Origin: Salinispirillum marinum
GTDB taxonomy: Bacteria; Pseudomonadota; Gammaproteobacteria; Pseudomonadales; Natronospirillaceae
NCBI RefSeq assembly: GCF_042651565.1
Contig: NZ_JBHSDF010000004.1
Strand: one strand, 5' to 3'
DNA length: 64,000 nucleotides
Positions 52,104 through 60,184 of the stretch are shown here, piece by piece. The notes under the pieces are model-generated. The model searched no databases, had not been told where the DNA came from, and was given only the letters and a program-made list of their open reading frames with translations. The translations under genes were made by a program, and so were the position numbers. Positions within the stretch are counted from its first letter, which is position 1; each line of letters begins with the position of its first letter.

Positions 52104-53324
52104 ATGCGTCGTGTCGTCGTAACAGGTATGGGCATTGCCTCCTGTCTGGGTAATGATTTAGCCACGGTCACTGAAAGTCTGCGTCTCATGCGTTCTGGCA
52201 TCAAAGCCAAGCCCGAATACGCCGAATTGGGCATGCGCAGCCACGTTGCAGCGCGGCCTGAACTTGACCTCAGCGAATACGTTGACCGCAAAACCGCACG
52301 TTTTATGGGCGATGCGGCCGCCTATGCTTATTACAGCATGGCCGAAGCCATCAAAGACGCTGGTTTGACCGAAGAACAATACTCCAATGTTCGGGTAGGT
52401 TTAATTGCCGGCTCCGGTGGTGCATCCTCTGCCAGCCAAACCGAAGCAGCGGATATATTGCGTGAGAAGGGCCTGAAGCGGGTTGGCCCCTACCGCGTCA
52501 CCCAAACCATGGGCAGTACGGTATCGGCGTGCTTGGCCACACCGTTCAAAATCAAAGGCGTAAACTACTCCATCACTTCTGCTTGTGCGACCAGCGCGCA
52601 TTGTATTGGTAATGCCATGGAGCAGATTCAGATGGGCAAGCAAGACATGGTGTTTGCCGGTGGTGGTGAAGAAGAGCATTGGACATTGTCCTGCCTGTTC
52701 GATGCCATGGGTGCGTTGTCAACCCAATACAACGATACCCCCGAGAAGGCCTCGCGCGCTTACGATGCAAACCGCGATGGTTTCGTTATTGCGGGCGGTG
52801 GCGGCATGATGATTCTCGAAGAACTGGAACATGCCAAGGCGCGTGGCGCGAAAATCTATGCGGAACTGGTGGGTTACGGCGCTACGTCAGACGGTTACAA
52901 CATGGTAGCACCGTCTGGCGAAGGCGCTGTGCGCTGTATGCAGCAAGCCATGAGCACCGTTGAGGGTGACATTGATTACATCAATGCCCACGGTACGAGC
53001 ACACCTGCCGGTGATACCGCGGAACTCGGTGCGATCAAAGAAGCTTTTAAAGGCAAAACAGCACCGAAAGTGAGTTCAACCAAGTCGTTGACCGGGCACT
53101 CGCTGGGCGCCACTGGTGTACAAGAAGCGATCTATTCGTTGTTGATGCTGCAAAACAGTTTTATTGCAGGCTCCGCCAACGTGGAAACGCTCGACCCGGC
53201 GGCTGAAGGTGCAAACATCGTGACCAAAACCGAAGAAGGCGTAATGCTGAACCGCGTGATGTCCAACAGCTTTGGCTTTGGTGGCACTAACTCGACACTG
53301 GTCTTCCAGCGCTACGAAGGCTAG
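52104..53324 (+). CDS. fabB: 3-oxoacyl-ACP synthase I FabB
   Basis: 406 residues. Elongates cis-3-decenoyl-ACP. The C-H-H triad is C161 (TSACATSAHCIG), H296 (INAHGTSTPAGD) and H332 (LTGHSLGATG). The fabAB pair, with only 1 nt between, is the classic gammaproteobacterial unsaturated fatty acid operon, usually under FabR/FadR control; I see no operator I trust upstream of fabA. Its stop is followed by palindromic repeats. Confidence 0.97.
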   Translation: MRRVVVTGMGIASCLGNDLATVTESLRLMRSGIKAKPEYAELGMRSHVAARPELDLSEYVDRKTARFMGDAAAYAYYSMAEAIKDAGLTEEQYSNVRVGLIAGSGGASSASQTEAADILREKGLKRVGPYRVTQTMGSTVSACLATPFKIKGVNYSITSACATSAHCIGNAMEQIQMGKQDMVFAGGGEEEHWTLSCLFDAMGALSTQYNDTPEKASRAYDANRDGFVIAGGGGMMILEELEHAKARGAKIYAELVGYGATSDGYNMVAPSGEGAVRCMQQAMSTVEGDIDYINAHGTSTPAGDTAELGAIKEAFKGKTAPKVSSTKSLTGHSLGATGVQEAIYSLLMLQNSFIAGSANVETLDPAAEGANIVTKTEEGVMLNRVMSNSFGFGGTNSTLVFQRYEG

Positions 53325-53360
53325 TTATTAAGACCTGTGTCGTTGCTTATCGTGACGGCT

Positions 53361-53456
53361 ACCGGGAATCCCTCTGCGGGGTCGGCGTAAATCCATCCTT
53401 GGAGCCTAGACCACAGCATCCGTGCTGTGGACTCCCCCGCTGAGGCATCCCGATAT
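53361..53456 (-). repeat. Structured palindromic repeat, copy A
   Basis: About 96 bp. Outer imperfect inverted arms (CGGGAATCCCTCTGCGGGG against CCCCGCTGAGGCATCCCG) enclose a core CGGCGTAAATCCATCCTTGG and an apical hairpin CCACAGCATCCGTGCTGTGG (53411-53430). The core aligns with copy C at 57764 and, inverted, with copy B at 53593. It lies in the 337-bp gap after fabB. Confidence 0.7.
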
Positions 53457-53507
53457 CCGCCACTCAGTAACTCACATAGGGTTGAACTTGAATGGCGAAA
53501 ATATCGA

Positions 53508-53628
53508 GCTTTCCAAGACGCCCCGTTAGGCTTATAAGGGATGTCGGCAGCCTGGATGGCTGCCGCCAAGCCCCCATGGATGGGTTCACGGCGATACCGC
53601 ATAAGCCTAACGGGTCGTCCTAGAAAGC
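53508..53628 (+). repeat. Structured palindromic repeat, copy B
   Basis: About 121 bp. The outer arms are 28 bp (GCTTTCCAAGACGCCCCGTT at 53508 and its inverted partner ending 53628). Inside are the hairpin GGCAGCCTGGATGGCTGCC (53546-53564) and the core GGGTTCACGGCG (53582-53593). It is in the opposite orientation to copy A, 51 bp away. Nothing in it encodes a transposase. Confidence 0.75.
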
Positions 53629-53661
53629 GTGACTTGAGTGTAAGTATCCTGCCGTACATCT

Positions 53662-54189
53662 ATGACCCCTGCCGAACGTCAGAAACTTGAAACCATAGAA
53701 ACCCTAGCCTCCAGCTTGCTGGCGCGTCACCTTCCGCAATGGTCATTTTCCTTCAATCGTCAGCGCCGCACACTTGGGCTGTGCCGATATCGGGAAAAGC
53801 GCATTGAGTTGTCGTTGCAGCACGCCCTAGCGGGTAACCTAGACCAAGCCAAGGAAACCATCTTGCATGAAATAGCGCATGGCTTAGCAGGCCCGCGCAC
53901 GGGCCATGGCCCGCGTTGGCAGCAGGTTATGCGTGATCTTGGCCAGAACCCCAGAGTGACGGCGAAAACAGAATACGACTTAGACGACTACACTTGGGCC
54001 ATTGTACGTAAAGAAGGCAATGACCTGCACTGGATCACCGGACGCTATCGTCGACCACAACGCACCAGCCATTGGATGCTGCGCGGTCAGCCGCATACGT
54101 TGGGTACGGTGTATTACTGTCGCTTTTCCGACTACGCTGCTTTTAGCCAAGGCATGATACCCTTTGCTGAGGTTGCTCTGTATCAGTAA
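53662..54189 (+). CDS. SprT-like zinc metalloprotease-family protein
   Basis: 175 residues. The active-site HEIAH is followed by GPRTGHGPRWQQVM, the SprT pattern of HExxH plus downstream GHxxxW. The N-terminus (ETLASSLLARHLPQWSFSFN) also fits. SprT-like domains occur in DNA-protein crosslink proteases and in bacteria of unknown role. The start is at 53662, right after the repeats. No C-terminal zinc ribbon with CxxC is visible, unlike E. coli SprT. Confidence 0.8.
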   Translation: MTPAERQKLETIETLASSLLARHLPQWSFSFNRQRRTLGLCRYREKRIELSLQHALAGNLDQAKETILHEIAHGLAGPRTGHGPRWQQVMRDLGQNPRVTAKTEYDLDDYTWAIVRKEGNDLHWITGRYRRPQRTSHWMLRGQPHTLGTVYYCRFSDYAAFSQGMIPFAEVALYQ

Positions 54190-54360
54190 CCTTCACCGCA
54201 CTCTGTACCGTAACGCTGTGCCAAAAGGCTCACACAAACACCTCCTGTAAGCCCTTCTGTACAGGTGAACGCCCGGCGTTCCAATTAACCATCTACTTCC
54301 CGATTCTTTGACCCGCCATATATCTGCCTCTTCGATGGTTTTCAGAACACCCCACCTATT

Positions 54361-54378
54361 TGTACATTATTAATTACA
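54361..54378. promoter_or_regulatory. TyrR/PhhR-type box upstream of hppD
   Basis: TGTACA-TTATTA-ATTACA matches the TyrR box TGTAAA-N6-TTTACA with one change per half-site and the exact 18-bp layout and central 6-nt spacer. It is part of a longer inverted repeat, TTTGTA-N10-TACAAA. It lies 118 nt before the start of the tyrosine-degradation operon. No sigma-54 or good sigma-70 promoter is clear in the remainder of the 306-bp gap (54190-54495). Confidence 0.6.
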
Positions 54379-54495
54379 AAAATAGAGTATCGAATGATAG
54401 TGCCACTTTGGGTCGCCTGCTTTCCTTTAAGCCATCTCAGGACCAAGATGTAGCAACAGAAACAGACAACTCAATCCTTTGAGACGGAGCACAAC

Positions 54496-55569
54496 ATGAC
54501 TGATCACATCAATCCCCTAGGTACCGACGGTTTCGAATTCGTTGAATACACCGCCGCGGATGCCGAAGGTATTCAGAATTTGAAAGCGCTGTTCACCTCA
54601 TTGGGCTTTACCGAAATTGCCAAGCACCGCTCGAAAGATGCTTGGCTGTTCAAGCAGGGCGATATTAACTTCATCGTTAACGGCCAACCGAATTCACAAG
54701 CCGAAGCCTTTGCCCGCGAACACGGCCCCAGTGTGTGTGCCATGGCGTTCCGCGTGAAAGATGCGGCTAAGGCATTCGAACACGCGCTGAGCAATGGCGC
54801 TACGGCCTATCAAACTCAAGTTGGCCCCATGGAACTAAACATTCCTGCGGTGTACGGCATCGGCAGCAGCTTGCTCTATTTTGTTGACCGGTATGGCGCG
54901 AACAGCATCTACGAAGTTGACTTCAAACTGTACGATCAATGGGAAGAAAATATGAAGGCCCATGCCGTTGGTCTGGAGGTGTTGGATCATCTGACGCACA
55001 ACGTTAAACGCGGCAATATGGCCACGTGGGCAGGGTTTTACGAGCGCATAGGTAATTTCCGTGAAATTCGTTACTTCGACATTGAAGGCAAGCTGACCGG
55101 CTTGGTATCCAAAGCCATGACGGCCCCGTGCGGCAAAATCCGTATTCCGATCAACGAGTCCTCCGACGACAAATCACAAATCGAAGAATTCATTCGAGAG
55201 TACAACGGTGAAGGCATTCAGCACATCGCCCTGTCCACCGAAAACATTTATGAAACCGTGCGCACCCTGCGCGAGCGCGGCGTTGAATTCATGTCCACGC
55301 CGGATACCTATTATGAAAAGGTAAATGACCGCGTTGAAGGGCACAGTGAAAACCTCGATGACTTGCGGGACCTGCGCATTCTGATTGACGGCGCACCAAT
55401 GAAAGATGGCATTCTACTGCAAATCTTCACCAATACGGTCATTGGCCCGGTGTTCTTCGAAATCATTCAACGCAAAGGTAACGAAGGCTTTGGCGAAGGT
55501 AACTTCAAAGCGCTGTTTGAATCGATCGAAGAAGATCAAATTCGTCGTGGAGTGATCGAACATGCGTAA
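54496..55569 (+). CDS. hppD: 4-hydroxyphenylpyruvate dioxygenase
   Basis: 357 residues. Fe(II) dioxygenase that converts 4-hydroxyphenylpyruvate to homogentisate in tyrosine breakdown. VOC-fold domains at about 15-150 and 160-340. The iron ligands are in the conserved LEVLDHLTHNV (His), GIQHIALST (His) and PVFFEIIQRKG (Glu). It starts 118 nt after the TyrR-type box; RBS GGAG precedes the ATG. It overlaps hmgA by 8 nt. Confidence 0.95.
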   Translation: MTDHINPLGTDGFEFVEYTAADAEGIQNLKALFTSLGFTEIAKHRSKDAWLFKQGDINFIVNGQPNSQAEAFAREHGPSVCAMAFRVKDAAKAFEHALSNGATAYQTQVGPMELNIPAVYGIGSSLLYFVDRYGANSIYEVDFKLYDQWEENMKAHAVGLEVLDHLTHNVKRGNMATWAGFYERIGNFREIRYFDIEGKLTGLVSKAMTAPCGKIRIPINESSDDKSQIEEFIREYNGEGIQHIALSTENIYETVRTLRERGVEFMSTPDTYYEKVNDRVEGHSENLDDLRDLRILIDGAPMKDGILLQIFTNTVIGPVFFEIIQRKGNEGFGEGNFKALFESIEEDQIRRGVIEHA

Positions 55570-56695
55570 ATGGGCTACATTCCCCCTTCGGGAAGGTGAA
55601 GTGTCGCGCCAAGCGCATGCCGATTTTCCCGATCGCGCGATCTACGAGCGTGAAGCTGGGCGCAGCGGCTTCTTCGGTCCTGCCAGCCATTTTCACCACA
55701 CCCACGCCCCCACAAGCTGGGTTGATTGGCAAGGCCCTTTACGGCCCAGGGCATTTGACCTTACGCAACTGGAACAGAACCTGAACGGTTCACCGTGGGA
55801 TTTGCCAGACGTATTACACAACGCGCATTGCAAATTTCGGGTCTGGCGCCTCACCGAGCCGATGGAATTTCTGGCGCGCAATGCCGATGGTGACGACCTG
55901 CTGTTTATCCATCAAGGCAAAGGCGAGTTGTTTTGTGACTATGGGCATTTGAGCATCACTGACGGTGACTACGTGGTCATTCCTCGCAGCACCATGTGGC
56001 GTATCGTCCCCACCGAACCCATGTTCTTGTTAATGATTGAAGCCACCAACGATGCCTACCAACTGCCCGAAAAAGGCTTGGTCGGCAACCACGCCATCTT
56101 CGACCCGGCCGTCATTGATACGCCAAAAATTGATACGGTCTTTCAAGCGCAATATTCCGAAGATGCGTGGCAAGTTCACATCAAACGTCACAACGCGGTA
56201 TCCGTGGTGACCTACCCGTTCAATCCGCTCGATACCATTGGCTGGCATGGTGATCTATCGGTGATGCGTGTTAACTGGCGGGACATTCGCCCTTTGATGA
56301 GCCATCGGTATCACCTACCACCTTCGGCGCATACCACCTTTGTGGCGCAGCGCTTTGTCGTGTGTACCTTCGTGCCACGCCCGGTAGAGAGTGACCCTGG
56401 GGCCTTAAAAGTGCCCTTTTACCACAATAATGACGACTACGATGAAGTGCTGTTCTACCACGCCGGTGACTTTTTCAGCCGCGACAACATTGAAGCGGGT
56501 ATGCTGACGTTCCACCCGGCAGGCTTTACCCATGGGCCACACCCCAAGGCCTTCAAAGCTGCGCAAGAGAAGCCGAAAACCTTTTTGGACGAAGTGGCGG
56601 TCATGCTGGATACGCGTGACTCGTTGTACGTTGGCGAACAGATGTCCGCTACCGAAAACACTCAGTATGTGAACAGTTGGATGCCTAAGCCATGA
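55562..56695 (+). CDS. hmgA: Homogentisate 1,2-dioxygenase
   Basis: 377 residues, shorter than the Pseudomonas and human forms (about 430-445) but similar to compact forms in marine gammaproteobacteria. Cleaves the ring of homogentisate to maleylacetoacetate. Conserved features are the cupin region DDLLFIHQGKGELFCDYGHL, the metal-binding region around YHNNDDYDEVLFYHAGDFFS and HPAGFTHGPHPKAFK. It overlaps hppD by 8 nt and fahA by 4 nt (ATGA). Confidence 0.92.
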   Translation: MRKWATFPLREGEVSRQAHADFPDRAIYEREAGRSGFFGPASHFHHTHAPTSWVDWQGPLRPRAFDLTQLEQNLNGSPWDLPDVLHNAHCKFRVWRLTEPMEFLARNADGDDLLFIHQGKGELFCDYGHLSITDGDYVVIPRSTMWRIVPTEPMFLLMIEATNDAYQLPEKGLVGNHAIFDPAVIDTPKIDTVFQAQYSEDAWQVHIKRHNAVSVVTYPFNPLDTIGWHGDLSVMRVNWRDIRPLMSHRYHLPPSAHTTFVAQRFVVCTFVPRPVESDPGALKVPFYHNNDDYDEVLFYHAGDFFSRDNIEAGMLTFHPAGFTHGPHPKAFKAAQEKPKTFLDEVAVMLDTRDSLYVGEQMSATENTQYVNSWMPKP

Positions 56696-57702
56696 AGTTA
56701 GCGACCTTACAGAATCACACCCGCGACGGGCAATTGGTGGTGGTTAGCCGAGACTTACAGCGGTGTGTTGCCGTACCCGACATCGCCGCGACGCTGCAGC
56801 AAGCGCTTGACCTATGGGAAAGCACGGAAGGCAAGCTGCGCGAAGTCTATCAAGCACTCAACGCGGGTGATGCGCAAGGTGCACGAGCCTTTATCTCCAC
56901 GCATTGCGAATCGCCCCTGCCGCGTGCCTATCAGTGGGCGGATGGCAGTGCTTATGTAAACCATGTTGAACTGGTACGCAAAGCGCGCAATGCTGAAATG
57001 CCCCCCAGCTTTTGGACTGATCCATTGATGTATCAGGGCGGCTCGGATGACTTCATTGGCCCCTGTGAGGACATTCCAGTACCTTCGGAAACCTTCGGCA
57101 TTGATTTTGAAGGTGAAATTGCCGTCATTACCGATGATGTTCCTATGGGTATTTCAGCGCAGGCCGCACGCGATAAAATCCGCTTAGTGATGTTGGTGAA
57201 CGATGTCTCCTTGCGCGGTTTAATTCCCAATGAACTGGCAAAAGGCTTTGGCTTTTTCCAATCAAAACCCGCTTCAGCGTTCAGCCCGGTGGCGGTAACG
57301 CCCGATGAATTGGGCAACGATTGGCAAGATGCCAAGTTGCATCTGCCGTTGCTGTCGCATTACAACGGTGAGTTGTTCGGCAAACCAAATGCCGGGGTGG
57401 ATATGACGTTTGACTTTGGTCAGTTGATTGCGCACGCTGCTACCACACGTAACCTAGGTGCCGGGGCCATTATCGGCTCGGGTACGGTATCCAACAAGCA
57501 AGGTACGGACTTCGGCACCGCGATCAGCGAAGGTGGCGTCGGCTACAGTTGTATCGCAGAAGTACGGATGATTGAAACTATTCGTGATGGCAAGCCAAGC
57601 ACCCCATTTATGAAGTTTGGTGACCGTATTCGCATGGAAATGCTGGACAGCGATGGAAACAGCATTTTTGGGGCTATTGATCAGAGGGTAGTTAAGGCTT
57701 GA
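56692..57702 (+). CDS. fahA: Fumarylacetoacetase (FAH family)
   Basis: 336 residues, the short bacterial form. Hydrolyses fumarylacetoacetate to fumarate and acetoacetate. The metal-binding FGIDFEGEIAVITDDV and the active-site region LVMLVNDVSLRGLIP, with GAIIGSGTVSNK, fit the FAH family. It starts inside the hmgA stop (ATGA) and is followed by a palindromic repeat before maiA, so maiA is separated by 199 nt. Confidence 0.92.
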   Translation: MKLATLQNHTRDGQLVVVSRDLQRCVAVPDIAATLQQALDLWESTEGKLREVYQALNAGDAQGARAFISTHCESPLPRAYQWADGSAYVNHVELVRKARNAEMPPSFWTDPLMYQGGSDDFIGPCEDIPVPSETFGIDFEGEIAVITDDVPMGISAQAARDKIRLVMLVNDVSLRGLIPNELAKGFGFFQSKPASAFSPVAVTPDELGNDWQDAKLHLPLLSHYNGELFGKPNAGVDMTFDFGQLIAHAATTRNLGAGAIIGSGTVSNKQGTDFGTAISEGGVGYSCIAEVRMIETIRDGKPSTPFMKFGDRIRMEMLDSDGNSIFGAIDQRVVKA

Positions 57703-57721
57703 AGGCCTCGGTAGTTTCACC

Positions 57722-57855
57722 CTCTGGTGTTAGTCGGCCTGGAAGGTGTGTCTGTTCATGACACGCCGTGAACCCGTCCTTGGGGGCTCGACAAGCGCAT
57801 CCATGCGCTTTTACGGTCCTGAACAGACACACCTTCCAGTCCACCAACACCGAGA
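57722..57855 (-). repeat. Structured palindromic repeat, copy C
   Basis: About 134 bp. Perfect 20-bp arms CTGGAAGGTGTGTCTGTTCA (57739-57758) and its exact complement (57820-57839), with weaker pairing further out. Inside are CGCCGTGAACCC (57764-57775), which is copy B core inverted, and the apical hairpin AAGCGCATCCATGCGCTT (57793-57810). It sits between fahA and maiA within one operon. Confidence 0.8.
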
Positions 57856-57901
57856 CAAAACCCCTGACTTTCAATAGATAAGTTGAAGAGATGTATACCC
57901 A

Positions 57902-58540
57902 ATGAAACTTTATGGATACTGGCGCTCGTCTGCCGCCTACCGGGTGAGAATCGCCCTGAACCTCAAAGGCATCGCCTATGAGCAAGAAAGCGTGCACCTG
58001 GTGAAAGACGGCGGCCAGCAACACATGGAAAACTACCGAGCGATGAATCCCACGGAGTTAGTGCCCACATTGGTGGATGGTGATTTCGTATTGAATCAGT
58101 CAGTGGCTATTTTGGACTATTTGGACGATAAAATTCCAAATCCACCGCTTTATCCTGTTGATGCAGGATTGCGCGCGCAGATAAAAGCCTTGGTGCTGGA
58201 TATCGCCTGCGACATTCATCCTTTGAACAACTTGCGGGTGTTACAGCACCTTTCTGGCCATTTAGGCCACAGCGAACAAGAGCGTGATGACTGGTATCGC
58301 CATTGGTTGAAGGTAGGGTTCACCGCATTGGAAGGCAAGTTGCAGCGCACCGCTGGCACTTATTGCTTTGGCGATACCCTTAATATGGCCGATGTGGTGT
58401 TGGTTCCGCAGGTCTACAATGCCTATCGCTATAAATTACCCATGGGCGAATTTCCCTTGATTGACGCTATTGCCCAACGTTGCAATGCGCTACCGGCTTT
58501 TCAGGAAGCAGCACCGGAGCAGCAACCAGATGCTGTTTAG
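57902..58540 (+). CDS. maiA: Maleylacetoacetate isomerase (zeta-class GST)
   Basis: 212 residues. Glutathione-dependent isomerisation of maleylacetoacetate to fumarylacetoacetate, the step between HmgA and FahA. N-terminal SSAAYRVRIALNLKGI (zeta-GST S-S-x-x-x-x-R-V-R-I pattern), then LVPTLVDGDFVLNQSVAIL; C-terminal domain with GDTLNMADVVLVPQVYNA. Completes the hppD-hmgA-fahA-maiA pathway. A 199-nt gap with repeat copy C precedes it. Confidence 0.93.
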   Translation: MKLYGYWRSSAAYRVRIALNLKGIAYEQESVHLVKDGGQQHMENYRAMNPTELVPTLVDGDFVLNQSVAILDYLDDKIPNPPLYPVDAGLRAQIKALVLDIACDIHPLNNLRVLQHLSGHLGHSEQERDDWYRHWLKVGFTALEGKLQRTAGTYCFGDTLNMADVVLVPQVYNAYRYKLPMGEFPLIDAIAQRCNALPAFQEAAPEQQPDAV

Positions 58541-58641
58541 ACACGAAAATTTGATCTGAAAGACAGCGTTCCCGTATGTGATTGAAAACACAACTGTGGC
58601 AAAATTCTAGGCCCAACCACAACTCACCAAGAGGTTTTTTT

Positions 58642-58689
58642 ATGTCTACACGGTCTAACGCAATTGTTTGTGTGGCAATACAGGCCTAA
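58642..58689 (+). CDS. Putative 15-codon leader peptide upstream of the RsgA-family gene
   Basis: ATG-TCT-ACA... encodes MSTRSNAIVCVAIQA followed by TAA. A good SD, GAGG at 58631-58634, lies 7 nt upstream. It lies 179 nt before the GTPase start in a 328-bp leader with no other long frame. Its last codons cover the segment GGCAATACAGG (58674-58684), one arm of a perfect inverted repeat. A leader peptide that controls downstream RNA folding is plausible. Translation is not proven by the sequence. Confidence 0.5.
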   Translation: MSTRSNAIVCVAIQA

Positions 58690-58857
58690 CACGACATCCG
58701 GTATATCGCGGCATAAAACCCGCTAAGGGAAGCATCGCTTACCTTGGTCGACATTACCTGTATTGCCCTGCCCTGTTTAACGACTGCGCGCTGGTTTGCG
58801 CGTGCACATAGCATTCTGGGCGGCGTCTGTTCGGCGTTTCGCTCGAATCAATACAGG
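58674..58857 (+). promoter_or_regulatory. Putative RNA switch in the leader of the RsgA-family gene
   Basis: CAATACAGG occurs at 58676-58684 (inside the leader ORF) and again at 58849-58857 (in the SD region of the GTPase gene). Its exact complement CCTGTATTG lies between them at 58757-58765. With the first arm the pairing extends to 11 bp, GGCAATACAGG with CCTGTATTGCC. The middle segment can pair with only one arm at a time, so ribosomes on the leader ORF could decide whether the GTPase SD is free. The rest of the leader has GC-rich hairpin potential around 58785-58800. Confidence 0.55.
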
Positions 58858-58868
58858 TTTGAACCACA

Positions 58869-59927
58869 ATGACAAAACTCATCTCTTTGGCCCAACTTGG
58901 TTGGCGCCCGATATTTCAACAAACCTTAACGCTGGAACAGCTAGAAGACGGTCAGGTTGCACGCGTTCTGGGAGTCGATCGAGAACGACTGCTCTTACAG
59001 ACTGAACAGGTACAATGGCATGAACCGGCACAAAAGCGATGGCTCAGCCTACCCATGGATGAGCGTCCCACGGTAGGTGACTGGGTATGGCTGAAGCCAG
59101 ACACACCAGGCACCTTAACGTTATTGCCTCGTCAGTCACTTTTGCAACGCGTCGCGTCAGGCACAAACCCCAAGCCACAATTATTGGCGGCCAATGTCGA
59201 TACCGTTTTTATCGTTTCGTCATGCAACGCCGACTTCAATAAGGCCCGCTTGGAACGGTATCTGGCACTGGCACTGGACTCAGGGGTTATGCCTGTGATC
59301 GTACTGACTAAAGCGGATCTGACGGACCAAGTCGATCACTATCGAGAAACGGCACAATCCTTACACGCGTCCACGCCCGTCGTTCTTTTGAATGCTCTGG
59401 ACGAGCAAGCTGCGATCACCTTGCAACCGTGGACATCGGAGGGCCAAACGGTCGCGCTCCTCGGCTCATCGGGTGTCGGAAAAACAACCCTGACCAACCG
59501 GCTGCTCGGCGACCAACGGTTCAATACCGCGGCTATTAGAGAAGATGATGCAAAAGGACGCCACACAACCACCGCCCGCCAGATGGTGCGTATTCCTGAT
59601 GGCGGTTGGATTGTGGACACGCCAGGGATGCGCGAATTGCGCTTAGGAGATGCCAGCGAAGGGGTAGATCGTGTCTTCGACGACATCGTTGAACTGGCGC
59701 GTCTTTGCCGTTTTAAAGACTGCAATCACCAAGGTGATGAAGGCTGCGCGCTCTCTGCCGCCATCGACCGCGGTGAACTTGAGCCCGATCGGGTACGACG
59801 ATTTCTAAAACTCAAACGCGAGACAATCATTGCACAAGAAAACGTTTGGGAGCGCAGGCAGCGCTACAAGGGTTTTGCGAAAGTGGTCAAATTGGCAAAA
59901 AATGCCAAAGATTTGAAAAAGCGCTGA
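58869..59927 (+). CDS. RsgA-family circularly permuted GTPase
   Basis: 352 residues. OB-fold domain (about 30-100), then the permuted G domain: LTKAD (G4), then GSSGVGKTTLTNRLL (G1) and DTPGMRELRLGD (G3), and a C-terminal zinc region (CRFKDCNH, EGCAL). RsgA helps late 30S maturation. The start LAQLGWRPIFQQ fits the long RsgA-like paralogue rather than E. coli RsgA, so I do not assign the symbol. The SD (ACAGGT) is weak and is part of the leader inverted repeat. It ends at a strong terminator. Confidence 0.88.
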   Translation: MTKLISLAQLGWRPIFQQTLTLEQLEDGQVARVLGVDRERLLLQTEQVQWHEPAQKRWLSLPMDERPTVGDWVWLKPDTPGTLTLLPRQSLLQRVASGTNPKPQLLAANVDTVFIVSSCNADFNKARLERYLALALDSGVMPVIVLTKADLTDQVDHYRETAQSLHASTPVVLLNALDEQAAITLQPWTSEGQTVALLGSSGVGKTTLTNRLLGDQRFNTAAIREDDAKGRHTTTARQMVRIPDGGWIVDTPGMRELRLGDASEGVDRVFDDIVELARLCRFKDCNHQGDEGCALSAAIDRGELEPDRVRRFLKLKRETIIAQENVWERRQRYKGFAKVVKLAKNAKDLKKR

Positions 59928-59935
59928 GTCATGCC

Positions 59936-59967
59936 AAGGGTTGAGCGACCACGCTCAACCCTTATTT
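59936..59967 (+). terminator. Intrinsic terminator after the RsgA-family gene
   Basis: AAGGGTTGAGCG (59936-59947), loop ACCA, CGCTCAACCCTT (59952-59963), then ATTTA. A 12-bp perfect stem 8 nt after the stop codon. It reaches the end of the convergent small membrane gene and may serve both. Confidence 0.88.
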
Positions 59968-60184
59968 ATCTGCCGAACCTCAATATCTCAAACTTCCACA
60001 GCCCCCAGCAACACATAAGAAATGCTGGGCCCATGAGCAAACTGGCCAAAAAATGATCGATAAAATAGGCGGGAAGCGCATAAATCACCATAGGAGGTAC
60101 AAAGAGCCAAAAAAGGAGGCCAAGCACGATTTTCAATTCTTGAGTTATCGATTTTGATATCCGTTGATGATCACTTCTATGCAT
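59966..60184 (-). CDS. Small membrane protein coupled to the vapC remnant
   Basis: 72 residues starting MHRSDHQRISK, with two membrane helices (about 22-44 and 46-64). The start is ATG 60184, preceded by AAAAGGAG at 8 nt. An upstream in-frame ATG at 60208 lies inside the toxin frame and lacks an SD. TAA of the vapC frame and this ATG overlap (TAATG), so the two were coupled. Function unknown. Confidence 0.55.
   Translation of the reverse strand: MHRSDHQRISKSITQELKIVLGLLFWLFVPPMVIYALPAYFIDHFLASLLMGPAFLMCCWGLWKFEILRFGR

Noticed and set aside
54190..54495. Sigma-54 promoter for hppD
   Set aside because: No TGGCAC-N5-TTGC-type match in the gap; only the TyrR-type box stands out.
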